Assembly (NCBI GenBank): GCA_945915475.1
Contig: CAMEFI010000001.1
Coordinates: 62,001 to 126,000, forward strand
Length of the DNA: 64,000 nt
From: an uncultured Clostridium sp.
GTDB taxonomy: Bacteria > Bacillota > Clostridia > Lachnospirales > Lachnospiraceae
Direction of reading: 5' to 3'
In this document: positions 1-9,238 of the stretch, piece by piece
Layout: each line of letters opens with the position of its first letter
How positions within the stretch are numbered: the first letter of the stretch is position 1
The notes under the pieces: generated by a model
Database searches by the model: none
What the model saw: the letters and a program-made list of their open reading frames with translations, nothing else
Told to the model about the DNA's origin: nothing
Translations under genes and position numbers: made by a program

Positions 1-522
1 CATAATACCAAACACAACAACAGAAAGTAGCGGAATTGCAACAACAAACACAAATGCAGCCTTTACATCCACTGTAAATGCCATCACCATGGCACCCACT
101 ACAATAAATGGGGAACGCAGAAACAAACGCAGAAACATATTCACACCCGATTGCATCTGATTAATATCATTCGTCATACGAGTAATCAAAGTGGATGTTC
201 CCGCCGTATCTAACTCTGTATAAGATAAGGAATTAATATGGGCAAACAAATCTTTTCGCACACTCTTTCCAAATCCGACAGATGCCTTTGCAGCAAAATA
301 CTGGGCTGTGATAGAACATGTAAGTCCCACAATACCAAGCAACACCAAAATAGCACCCATTCTTAAAATGTAGGCATTATCTGCATTTTTGATACCTGTA
401 TCCACAATGGTAGCCATAACAAGGGGTACAAACAATTCAAAACTTGCCTCTAACATTTTAAAACACGGTGCCACAATACTTTCCTTTTTATATTCTTTTA
501 GGTAATTCGTTATTTTGAACAT
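1..522 (-). CDS. ABC transporter ATP-binding/permease protein, N-terminal part (truncated by window edge)
   Basis: Own minus-strand translation starts MFKITNYLKEYKKESIVAPCFKMLEASFELFVPLVMATIVDTGI..., and contains LITRMTNDINQMQ typical of exporter TM domains; continues off the left edge. Confidence 0.8.
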   Translation of the reverse strand, partial: MFKITNYLKEYKKESIVAPCFKMLEASFELFVPLVMATIVDTGIKNADNAYILRMGAILVLLGIVGLTCSITAQYFAAKASVGFGKSVRKDLFAHINSLSYTELDTAGTSTLITRMTNDINQMQSGVNMFLRLFLRSPFIVVGAMVMAFTVDVKAAFVFVVAIPLLSVVVFGIM

Positions 523-526
523 ATCT

Positions 527-1501
527 TTACTTCTCTTTCCTCTTAATATACCAGATGAACCTGCCTACCTCTATCCAGGCCTCCTTTGCCTCCGGATACA
601 GCAATAACCCCATCTGGAATACATGAAACATTCCCGGATAGACATGTTTCTTTACAATGACACCTGCTTCTGCTGCATGATCTGCAACCGTCAACGTATC
701 ACTTAACAGCATCTCATATTCACCAACCTGCATCAGCATGGGCGGGAATCCATGATAGTCTCCATTCACCGGTGAAATATAGGGAATCTCCGGATTGCTA
801 CCCTTATAATATCCATCCTGATATACCAGACTGTCCTTTGTTCCGCCAAAAATCGGATCAATATCAAAATTCTCATGATAGGACTCCCCACTCTTTGTCA
901 GGTCTGTCCATGCAGACATGGTGATAATACCTGCCGGCATTGGCATGGTATGGTCTCTCAAATATAAACACAGCGCCAATGCAAGACCTCCACCTGCCGA
1001 ATCACCTGCCACAATAATCTGTTCCTGTGGGTATCCCTGCCGGATGATCCATTCATATGCCGCTAATGCATCCTCTAGCGCTGCCGGATAGGGATGATCA
1101 GGAGCAACCCGGTAATCCACACTCAGCACGTCATATCCTTTACTCAATTCATTATATAATCCTGCCATATCCCGGTATGTATTATGCAATTTTCCATAAT
1201 ACCCACCGCCATGCAGCTGTAACACAATTCCTGGCAATATCCTATCTTGTTCATCCTCTTCCATCTCATCCGCTTTATTTTCCTTCCTGCTTAACAGTTC
1301 CATGGTAAACTGTTCCATTGCAATCACCTGAAGCTGCAGATGATCCGGACATTCCCACATCCGTTCTCTCTGATAAAGCTTGGCCCGCAATTGTCCTGCC
1401 TGGCCTGAGCCACCCGGAAATGGTAAATGATTTGCCACTTTCACCATCTTTCGCGCTGTCCTGCCACGAATACTAATTCTATCTTCCATATATTTCTCCA
1501 T
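527..1501 (-). CDS. alpha/beta hydrolase (HSL/esterase-like)
   Basis: HGGGYY oxyanion motif and GDSAGGG nucleophile elbow; C-terminal GMFHVF histidine. Confidence 0.9.
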   Translation of the reverse strand: MEKYMEDRISIRGRTARKMVKVANHLPFPGGSGQAGQLRAKLYQRERMWECPDHLQLQVIAMEQFTMELLSRKENKADEMEEDEQDRILPGIVLQLHGGGYYGKLHNTYRDMAGLYNELSKGYDVLSVDYRVAPDHPYPAALEDALAAYEWIIRQGYPQEQIIVAGDSAGGGLALALCLYLRDHTMPMPAGIITMSAWTDLTKSGESYHENFDIDPIFGGTKDSLVYQDGYYKGSNPEIPYISPVNGDYHGFPPMLMQVGEYEMLLSDTLTVADHAAEAGVIVKKHVYPGMFHVFQMGLLLYPEAKEAWIEVGRFIWYIKRKEK

Positions 1502-1502
1502 T

Positions 1503-2192
1503 TTATACGTGAAATCTGCGTTTTAATTCCCTTGTAATCTCCCGGTCCCCAAAAATGATGGTACCAAGGAGATAAATACCTGTCACAGCCGTACAGGTAA
1601 CCGGAAGCACCACATTTGTAATCTTACCTGCAAAATAAAGGCTGATAATTGTGATACTGCAAATTGCAATCAATACCAACAGCAAAGTGTAACTGTACCA
1701 CTGCTGTCTGTTTAGCATCATCAAAAAGAATACAATGGCATCGCCAAATAAGATTACACCGGGAATCGCCCATTTTAACGACCAGCCTGTCATACCTGTA
1801 AAATAATCCATTCCCAATAGCAATAACATCGTAAATATCAATTGCAGTCCGATCTTAGCCGCATATCCTGCATCATGATTAATCCAATAGATCATAGACA
1901 GATAGATGTAGATCATGGCAATTCCGCTAATGCCGGACCACCAGAAATGCGGTGTTGCAAAATAATTGATCACGATAAGTCCAATCTCTGCTACAATAAA
2001 TAAAAACAGAATCAGACGCATCACAAAATGCAGTCGTTTTGTACGCTTCTTCACATCCGGATACGGTGCTCCATTGCCAATCACCGGACTACCATGTTCC
2101 TCTTCCGCCAATTCGTCCAACACGCTATGACAAAGTGGACATACTTCGGTATCATCATATATTATTACATTACAATTCCGGCAAATATTCAT
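1503..2192 (-). CDS. zinc-ribbon membrane protein (DUF6320-like)
   Basis: N-terminal CRNCNVIIYDDTEVCPLCHS double CxxC followed by several TM segments. Confidence 0.7.
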   Translation of the reverse strand: MNICRNCNVIIYDDTEVCPLCHSVLDELAEEEHGSPVIGNGAPYPDVKKRTKRLHFVMRLILFLFIVAEIGLIVINYFATPHFWWSGISGIAMIYIYLSMIYWINHDAGYAAKIGLQLIFTMLLLLGMDYFTGMTGWSLKWAIPGVILFGDAIVFFLMMLNRQQWYSYTLLLVLIAICSITIISLYFAGKITNVVLPVTCTAVTGIYLLGTIIFGDREITRELKRRFHV

Positions 2193-2209
2193 AACTCACT
2201 CCATCTTTC

Positions 2210-3523
2210 CTAATCATAATAGACTCCATTACTCTCCACCGCAACCGATACGCCATCCTTCGCAATGGTCTGGAAGAAACGCTTTTGAATAGACAAATCC
2301 ACCAACACGGAACTAAATGTAAAGGTTAAAATTCCGTTGTAGGAACAAATACCGCCCTTCATATTCTGCCCCTTGGACATAGAAAGTGTGACATAGAAAT
2401 GTTCCACATACTGCCGGTATGGTTCCTTCAATTCAATATTTCCAATATTGGTAACCGTAGCCGACGTTGCCTTAGCAGATGCCCCATAGATACGTTTCAT
2501 GACAAAATTCTTAATTACAAGTGGTACTGCCCGCAAAATCCAGTTCTTCTCATTGGATACGTTGTACGACATAATATTATTAAGGTTCTCCGGTGTAATC
2601 TGTTCCCGCAGATCCTGTGCTACCATCTGTAGCACCTCCTCAAAGGTATATTTCTCTTTCTCTGGTAAAAATGTAGCAAATACCATTGCAAAAAAATTCT
2701 TCATGGTGTGGGAATCATAATATGGCCGCAGATTCACCGGCACGCAACACCGGAACGGAACCTTCGACGGCTGTTCTCTCATATATTCCTTATATGCTGC
2801 ATAGATAAAGGCACCTACTAAATACTGATTAATGGTAATGCCATACTTCTTGCTTGCCCGTTTCAGCTCATCCACCGGCAGATATCCATGTACAACACCC
2901 ATTTCTCCTTTTGGAAGCCGTTCGCCATTCAGCGTAAATGCTTTCTCAGACTTATAGACCTTTGAATGCCCCTTTTTAAAGTTCTTCACATAACTATCTT
3001 CTTTGTCCAAAAAAACTCCGGAAGAAATCTTATCCTTTTCCCCTTTCAATTCCTCCGGATACCGCAATCTCAAATATTGGTATACCAGTTCCTTCAAAAA
3101 GGTAATCCCTCCGGCACCATCTGTCAGTGCATGAAACACCTCTAAATTGATCCGGCATTTATAATACGTTACCCGGAACATATAATGGTTATTCCGGCTC
3201 TTGTCAATATAGGCTCCCGGATGGGAATATTCCTCCCGGACAATGGGTGCCGGTCTGGTATTTTCCTCAAAATAGTACCAGAACATCCCCATACGCAGTC
3301 TCATCCGAAACACTAAAAACTGTGGAAGAATCCGGTTTAACGCCTCCTGCAAAAGTACCCGGTCAATCTCCTCCGTAAGTGTCACTGATATCCGGTATAC
3401 ATTGGTCATATCTTCCGTTGCGATCACCGGAAACAGATTGGCCGTATTATCTAATTTATCCCAGGCAAGCTGCTCTTTGCGGAGCGTTCGCTTGCTTTCA
3501 TTTTCCTTTTTGTCCTGTTTCAT
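2210..3523 (-). CDS. condensation-domain-like / alcohol acetyltransferase-like protein
   Basis: FHALTDGAGG resembles the HHxxxDG catalytic motif; 437 aa. Confidence 0.65.
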   Translation of the reverse strand: MKQDKKENESKRTLRKEQLAWDKLDNTANLFPVIATEDMTNVYRISVTLTEEIDRVLLQEALNRILPQFLVFRMRLRMGMFWYYFEENTRPAPIVREEYSHPGAYIDKSRNNHYMFRVTYYKCRINLEVFHALTDGAGGITFLKELVYQYLRLRYPEELKGEKDKISSGVFLDKEDSYVKNFKKGHSKVYKSEKAFTLNGERLPKGEMGVVHGYLPVDELKRASKKYGITINQYLVGAFIYAAYKEYMREQPSKVPFRCCVPVNLRPYYDSHTMKNFFAMVFATFLPEKEKYTFEEVLQMVAQDLREQITPENLNNIMSYNVSNEKNWILRAVPLVIKNFVMKRIYGASAKATSATVTNIGNIELKEPYRQYVEHFYVTLSMSKGQNMKGGICSYNGILTFTFSSVLVDLSIQKRFFQTIAKDGVSVAVESNGVYYD

Positions 3524-3678
3524 ATTCTAACCCTTTATTCATTTCCATAAAACAATATCTATACATAACTCTTCCTTATATTCTGTCCTCATTATCTGTT
3601 CTGTACATAAGAAACGAATTCCCTGAACCATTCCTTATTCTATCACAACATATCTATATTTTCCATACACCAACAAAA

Positions 3679-3746
3679 AATACACAAATTTACACCGATC
3701 TATGATAAAATCACCTCATCAAACAGACCGGGCAAATTTGTGTATT
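3679..3746 (-). terminator. long-stem terminator-like inverted repeat downstream of the APC permease
   Basis: 13 bp perfect arms AATACACAAATTT/AAATTTGTGTATT; minus strand followed by TTTTTTG. Confidence 0.6.
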
Positions 3747-3787
3747 CTTCATCATCATAACGTTTCCGTCAAATCTTCAAATGTTCA

Positions 3788-5194
3788 TTATCTCCACATT
3801 CCTCTTTGCTTGCGAACAATATAGTAGAGGTCACTTTCCATCGCCAGTACTTTTTCCACCGGCACACTCTTAAATACCGGCATTTTCATCTTATATTTAA
3901 TCCAGAAGAAGGAATAGATTGCCAATACCAGGAAGGTCACTCCTGTTAACCCCCAAATTGCAAGCCGTTCCTGCGGATCCGTGGAGATATTTAAGATCAT
4001 ATATACCGTTCCTGCAATTCCAACGCTTGGAAGAATCACCCCACCCGGAACCTTAAAGGAACGTGGTGCCTTTGGTAACCGCTTTCTTAAGATCAGCACG
4101 TCAATATGTGCCAATATGTAAGAAACCATCCAGAATACAGAGCCTGCCAATATGAGGAAGGAAATGGCATCAGAAGAATCATTACTCAGGAAGGCAAACA
4201 CAAAGATAAATACACTGACAAATACCACCCCGAAATATGGCACATTCTTCTTATTCGTTTTCGCAAATACCTGGGGCATCATGTTCATTTTCGCCATACC
4301 CTGACAAATGCTGGATAGACCATTAACCGTTGAATTCTGCGTACTGATGACCGCTAAAGCTGCCACTAATGTCATCCATATTTTCCCAACATTTCCTAGC
4401 AGATTTTCTCCATATAACAAATGCGGGGCAGCGGAATTCATCAGCTCATCCCATGGTGTATAATTATGAAACCCTAATACCATAACGGACTGCACAAGAC
4501 AAATTAAAGCAAGACCAATGATCATTCCAAGAGGAACATTGCGCTTGGCATTTTTCACATCTTTTGAAACCGGAATGACATACTCCGCTCCAATGAATAG
4601 CCAGAAAGCCACCGCTGTCATAGATACGATGGATTTGAAATCCGTTGCCATGGTAAGAGGCTGGCTTACCACCTCTCCGGTACCCAGTTTAAAGGCACCT
4701 ATAATTCCCATAACCACCATGGAACCTACTAAAAGATATGCCACCAGATCCTGAATCTTTGCAAACATATCCACACCAAACAGGTTTGCCACCATAACGA
4801 TTAATGTCATAATCAAGGTATAACCGATGCTCGGAATCGGCAGTTTCAAAGTCTGGGACATGGCATAAGCAAAAATAGAAGCCTCCACACCACAGGATAA
4901 AATATTGCATACCAGATAACCACCCACCATGGAAATCATCGTAGGAAATGGTCCCATACAGGCAAGAGTATACTGTGCAAGCCCTCCTGTGGTATTGGGC
5001 ATCAGTGCATTTAATTCTGACAGGGAAGCAACCGTTGTCATATTCAGTAGACAGGCTATAATCATGGCGCCGATAAAGGTTACGCCAATGGTGCCGGCTC
5101 CCTGTCCTAAGGAAACCAGACAACTGGTAGCAATGACAAGACCAACCGAGATGGATACAACACTTCCCAAACCTAGTTTTTTATTATCTTCCAT
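3788..5194 (-). CDS. APC family amino acid permease
   Basis: 468 aa, ~12 hydrophobic segments, APC-style N-terminus (LGLGSVVSISVGLVIATSCLVSLGQGAG). Confidence 0.85.
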   Translation of the reverse strand: MEDNKKLGLGSVVSISVGLVIATSCLVSLGQGAGTIGVTFIGAMIIACLLNMTTVASLSELNALMPNTTGGLAQYTLACMGPFPTMISMVGGYLVCNILSCGVEASIFAYAMSQTLKLPIPSIGYTLIMTLIVMVANLFGVDMFAKIQDLVAYLLVGSMVVMGIIGAFKLGTGEVVSQPLTMATDFKSIVSMTAVAFWLFIGAEYVIPVSKDVKNAKRNVPLGMIIGLALICLVQSVMVLGFHNYTPWDELMNSAAPHLLYGENLLGNVGKIWMTLVAALAVISTQNSTVNGLSSICQGMAKMNMMPQVFAKTNKKNVPYFGVVFVSVFIFVFAFLSNDSSDAISFLILAGSVFWMVSYILAHIDVLILRKRLPKAPRSFKVPGGVILPSVGIAGTVYMILNISTDPQERLAIWGLTGVTFLVLAIYSFFWIKYKMKMPVFKSVPVEKVLAMESDLYYIVRKQRGMWR

Positions 5195-5208
5195 ATGGCA
5201 TTTCCCCC

Positions 5209-5586
5209 TTATGAATGTGAAAGAGCATCCAAACCTTCATCACCGGTTCTTACACGGATTACATTATCAATACTGTATACAAAAATCTTACCATCCCCGA
5301 TATGACCGGTATACAACTCCTGTTTTACCAGTTCTACAATCTCATCTACTTTTTCAGATTCCACCACAAGATTAATCTGCTGCTTTGGAAGAAGTTCCAT
5401 TTCTTCATTTTCCTCCACTTCATATTCCTGTGTTCCCTTTTCGATTCCACAGCCAAGTACCTGCATAACTGTCATACCACTGACCCCTGCTTTACTCAGA
5501 GATGATTTTAATCTTGAAAACTTAGACATATTTGTAATAATTTCAATTTTCGATAAACCCATATCATTCACACTCCTTTTTTCCAT
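5209..5586 (-). CDS. PII-family nitrogen regulatory-like protein
   Basis: MGLSKIEIITNMSKFSRLKSSLSKAGVSGMTVMQVLGCG... and C-terminal TGHIGDGKIFVYSIDNVIRVRTGDEGLDAL match the PII fold (GDGKIFV...VIRIRTGE). Confidence 0.9.
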   Translation of the reverse strand: MEKRSVNDMGLSKIEIITNMSKFSRLKSSLSKAGVSGMTVMQVLGCGIEKGTQEYEVEENEEMELLPKQQINLVVESEKVDEIVELVKQELYTGHIGDGKIFVYSIDNVIRVRTGDEGLDALSHS

Positions 5587-5587
5587 A

Positions 5588-6403
5588 TTATAGAACTACA
5601 GACCCTGTCATCATATCCGTATATGCTTCCGGTGTTACTCCACAAAAGGTTTTAAAATCCTTTATCATATGAGACTGATCATAGTAGCCACATACCAATG
5701 CCAGCTCATCAAAACGACATTCTCCCTGGTTGAGTTTGTCCAGTGCATTCTGAAAACGTACAAATTTCTCAAAAACCTTTGGTGAAATGCCATGTATTTT
5801 ACCAAACACCCGGCGGATATAACATTCCGAATAACCAGTCTCCTCAGCCAGTTCCTTTATGCCAATATTTCCCCGTGTCTCATATATCCGGTTTCTCACA
5901 TAATCCTCCAACTGTATAGAGCTGTCCTTCTGATTGAACTTTACATATTCCTCCATGTAATTCTCCATAAAAATGTATGCCCGCTCCTGAATATTTTTCC
6001 CTTCCTCCATCTTATTAAGAAGGGAAGTTCCGTAGCAGTTTCCATCAATCTCCAGATCATGATTTACCACATCTTCAATAGATAAATCCTTTGGAAGAAT
6101 ACATTTTCCCGGCTGAAACCGAACTCCAAAATACAATCGGTCTGATTCCATGGGCCACTTTTTCACCTTTAACACCGTACCCCCAATGTAGGTACGAATA
6201 TCCTTTGAACCAATACCAAAAAGCAAATCCACACTGCCATCCGGCACTGCCTGGAGCTTCTCCTCATACTCTGTATCAAGGGTAAACTCATAAAAATGGG
6301 AAATGCCACTTTTCCCTGCGGTTAATCTCTTATAACTTTCCGTCTGAATCATAAGGTAAGGCTGTACCGGTGTCAGACCCTGTGTTTCCATGCTTTTCAT
6401 CAT
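5588..6403 (-). CDS. AraC family transcriptional regulator
   Basis: C-terminal double HTH: IGIKELAEETGYSECYIRRVFGKIHGISPKVFEKFVRFQNAL...CGYYDQSHMIKDFKTFCGVTPEAY. Confidence 0.9.
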   Translation of the reverse strand: MMKSMETQGLTPVQPYLMIQTESYKRLTAGKSGISHFYEFTLDTEYEEKLQAVPDGSVDLLFGIGSKDIRTYIGGTVLKVKKWPMESDRLYFGVRFQPGKCILPKDLSIEDVVNHDLEIDGNCYGTSLLNKMEEGKNIQERAYIFMENYMEEYVKFNQKDSSIQLEDYVRNRIYETRGNIGIKELAEETGYSECYIRRVFGKIHGISPKVFEKFVRFQNALDKLNQGECRFDELALVCGYYDQSHMIKDFKTFCGVTPEAYTDMMTGSVVL

Positions 6404-6445
6404 AATCGGCTCCTTTATCAGATTCGGAACCGCAGATACCGGTTC

Positions 6446-7576
6446 CTAAGCCATCTCTGGTGTGTCCCACAATGGCAGTTCCACGCCGATACCCTTCTTC
6501 AAAGCATTTCTGTATACAGTGCCACCCCAGGCAATGTCCTCCACAGGCATGCCACCTACCGAATAAATGATGATTTCATCATCATTTTCTCTTCCCTGGC
6601 ACTTTCCGGTAATGATATCAGCGATGTCAATAATATCTTCTCTTGTAATCTTACCTAAGTGTTTCAAATCTGTGAATTTGCTGCCGATGATCTGTACCTG
6701 GTCATAACTTGGATACGGATATTCCTCTTCCCACGCCTCATAAAGCTTGTAATTATCCACTACCTTCTTGCAGCGGTTCACAAGGAAATCCTCATCAAAT
6801 CTTGCTGCCGACGGCATACTGATCAGTGCACCCTTTTTAATCCACGCCTCATCAATATAAGGAAATTCCGACTCTTTATCCACAACTGTGGTGGTCATGC
6901 TGATCACATCACTATCCCGGACTGCCTCTTCAATGGTGTCGCATACAATGATATTTTTGATGTTCGGACACTCTGCTTTCACAAAATCGATAAAGGAATC
7001 CAGGGAACGTTTTCCCCGTCCTTTGATCTTAACCGTATCAATCTCCGGTCTTACACTGACAAACGCACTTAAGGAAGTCTTTCCCATCACTCCCGGACCG
7101 ATAATGGCAACGGTCTTTGCATCCTTTCTGGCAAGATATTTACAGCCAACCCCTGGAATTCCTCCGGTACGATAGGCACTTAACAGATTGGCAGACATCA
7201 ATGCAAGAGGTGCTCCGGTATCCTTGTCATTTAACATCATGGTCAGGATGGAACGAGGAAGTCCCTTTGCCTTGTTCTCTGTGTTCGAGCCATACCATTT
7301 CATTCCTGCCATCTGGTATCTGCCCCCAAGGTATGCCGGCATCGCCATAAAACGACGATCCTCTCCATTCTTTGGCATGCCAGGGAACTCCGGATGATCC
7401 GGAAATGTCACCATACATCCATGGGAATTATGGTTCTGGCCACCCATGACATAATCCCCTTTGTTAAGGGTAAGCAACAAATCTTCCATTGCCTCCACGC
7501 AGGCATCCATGTCTTTTACGCCGGCTTTAATCATATCCGGCTCACTTAGGTATAAAAATTTGATTGCGGTATCCAT
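6446..7576 (-). CDS. ornithine cyclodeaminase / mu-crystallin family protein
   Basis: LSANLLSAYRTGGIPGVGCKYLARKDAKTVAIIGPGVMGKTSL: OCD family substrate-binding and Rossmann motifs. Confidence 0.85.
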   Translation of the reverse strand: MDTAIKFLYLSEPDMIKAGVKDMDACVEAMEDLLLTLNKGDYVMGGQNHNSHGCMVTFPDHPEFPGMPKNGEDRRFMAMPAYLGGRYQMAGMKWYGSNTENKAKGLPRSILTMMLNDKDTGAPLALMSANLLSAYRTGGIPGVGCKYLARKDAKTVAIIGPGVMGKTSLSAFVSVRPEIDTVKIKGRGKRSLDSFIDFVKAECPNIKNIIVCDTIEEAVRDSDVISMTTTVVDKESEFPYIDEAWIKKGALISMPSAARFDEDFLVNRCKKVVDNYKLYEAWEEEYPYPSYDQVQIIGSKFTDLKHLGKITREDIIDIADIITGKCQGRENDDEIIIYSVGGMPVEDIAWGGTVYRNALKKGIGVELPLWDTPEMA

Positions 7577-7638
7577 AAAATTCCTCCTTTATCTGTCACT
7601 GTGTGCATATTAGGATGAACTTTATGTAAACCTAAAAG

Positions 7639-7664
7639 ACGCCAATAGTATGAACTATTGACGC
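7639..7664 (-). promoter_or_regulatory. leader hairpin upstream of the OCD-family gene
   Basis: ACGCCAATAGT-ATGA-ACTATTGACGC, one wobble/mismatch, in the 206 bp gap before the CDS. Confidence 0.5.
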
Positions 7665-7782
7665 CCTTGTCAACACACAGTATACCATACTTATTTTCAT
7701 ATTACTAGTATAATTCTTAATTTTTTTAACTATTTAGATTCTTTTATTTTCTATTTGAAAGATAATATTTTGAATCTTCTTT

Positions 7783-8910
7783 CTATATTGCTGCTTTGAA
7801 CCTGTCATACCGTAGTGCACTCAGATCTAAGGTTGTCTCCTTATCCATGGCTAGTTCTGCCAAAAGCATTCCCACAGTCGGAGAGATTCCAAATCCATGT
7901 CCGGTAAAAGCACATGCCATGATCAAGCCCGGAACCTCATCAATCTTACTGATCACCGGTACGCCATCACTGCAGATATCTTCATATCCACCCCAGGTTC
8001 TTACAATTTTTGCATTCTCAAGCTTTGGAATATATTTCATAATTCCCCGGCAGATACATGGCGCTGTAATGCTGGAGGTTGCCTGCATTCCGTTATCCTT
8101 ATTCACATCTTCATATCCACTGGCACCACCAAAAACAAAGGAACCATGTTCTGTCTGATGTCCGTAAAAATCGGCATCTGCCGTTCCAAGCATCTGATTA
8201 AACATCTTCGGCTCTGCCTCCGTAACCAATGCTTCAATCAATTCTTTCCGCATCGGAATATCAATCCCTACCGTAGCAGCAATCGCCCGGCTTTCATAAC
8301 CACAGGCAACAATAATATGTTCTCCTTCATATACCTCCTTTTTTGTAACCACCTGTCTTGCTTTGCCTTTAATCTTCTTAATCTCCACTACCTCTTCTCC
8401 GGTAATGAACTTCGCCCCAAGACGCCTTGCATTGATGTAATAACCAAGAGTCGTTTTTAGCGGATTAGCATGACCGTCTGTAGGGCACCAACTGGCACCA
8501 ATGACTTCTTCTGTCAGATACGGATTAATCGCTCTTACCTCATCCCCATCTATCATGCGGACATCCAGCCCACAGGCAACGGCTCTGTCTGTCAGTCCCT
8601 GTAAGATCTCCAGATGTCTTTCCGTCTTTCCAAGACGAAGATTTCCTTCCTTGTGGTATTCCACATTAACACCTAACTCTTCCGAAAGCGTCGGCCATAG
8701 ATGTTCGATTCCATACATAGCAAGTGGAAGCTCTCTTGGATCACGTCCCGACTGCCGAACCCCTCCACCATTTCTGCTGGAAGCTCCATTTCCAATATTA
8801 TCCGTCTTTTCCAATACAATAACCGACACACCTTCTTTTGCAAGATAATAAGCAGCCGCACATCCAATGACTCCGCTTCCGATAATTACTACCTCTGCAT
8901 TCTTACTCAT
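7783..8910 (-). CDS. FAD-dependent amino-acid oxidase/dehydrogenase, HcnC/DadA-like subunit
   Basis: VVIIGSGVIGCAAAYYLAKEGVSVIVLEK FAD motif and GHGFGISPTVGMLLAEL C-terminus; start moved to MSKNAEV. Confidence 0.85.
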   Translation of the reverse strand: MSKNAEVVIIGSGVIGCAAAYYLAKEGVSVIVLEKTDNIGNGASSRNGGGVRQSGRDPRELPLAMYGIEHLWPTLSEELGVNVEYHKEGNLRLGKTERHLEILQGLTDRAVACGLDVRMIDGDEVRAINPYLTEEVIGASWCPTDGHANPLKTTLGYYINARRLGAKFITGEEVVEIKKIKGKARQVVTKKEVYEGEHIIVACGYESRAIAATVGIDIPMRKELIEALVTEAEPKMFNQMLGTADADFYGHQTEHGSFVFGGASGYEDVNKDNGMQATSSITAPCICRGIMKYIPKLENAKIVRTWGGYEDICSDGVPVISKIDEVPGLIMACAFTGHGFGISPTVGMLLAELAMDKETTLDLSALRYDRFKAAI

Positions 8911-9238
8911 ATTTCTCCGCCTCCTTCTCATTTGCAAAAATCTTCATTTCCGTCGGCCGCATTGGAGCTCTGGAGGTTGCCGGCTCCAATTCTGCCGGAG
9001 ATACGCCAAGCTCTCTTGCCACAATCCCCTTTACGAGTTTCGCACAGGTCTGACCCTGACAAAGCCCCATACCGGTTCTCAAATATCTCCGAATCTCATT
9101 AATGGTATATAAACCTTCATGCACTGCACGTCTAATCTCTCCCTTCGTGACTTCCTCACACCGGCAGATGATCATATCATCATCCGGTGCCGGCACAAAT
9201 GGTCCGATTTCTTTAGATCTATCACTTAAACTACTCAT
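8903..9238 (-). CDS. BFD-like (2Fe-2S)-binding protein
   Basis: ICRCEEVTKGEIRRAVHEGLYTINEIRRYLRTGMGLCQGQTC: CxC...CxxxxC of BFD-type [2Fe-2S]; RBS GGGAGAGGTG before the ATG at 9238. Confidence 0.85.
   Translation of the reverse strand: MSSLSDRSKEIGPFVPAPDDDMIICRCEEVTKGEIRRAVHEGLYTINEIRRYLRTGMGLCQGQTCAKLVKGIVARELGVSPAELEPATSRAPMRPTEMKIFANEKEAEKYE

Noticed and set aside
4689-5123. 144 aa minus-strand ORF
   Set aside because: Alternate frame inside the APC permease gene
7897-8460. 187 aa plus-strand ORF
   Set aside because: Shadow ORF antisense to the HcnC-like oxidase
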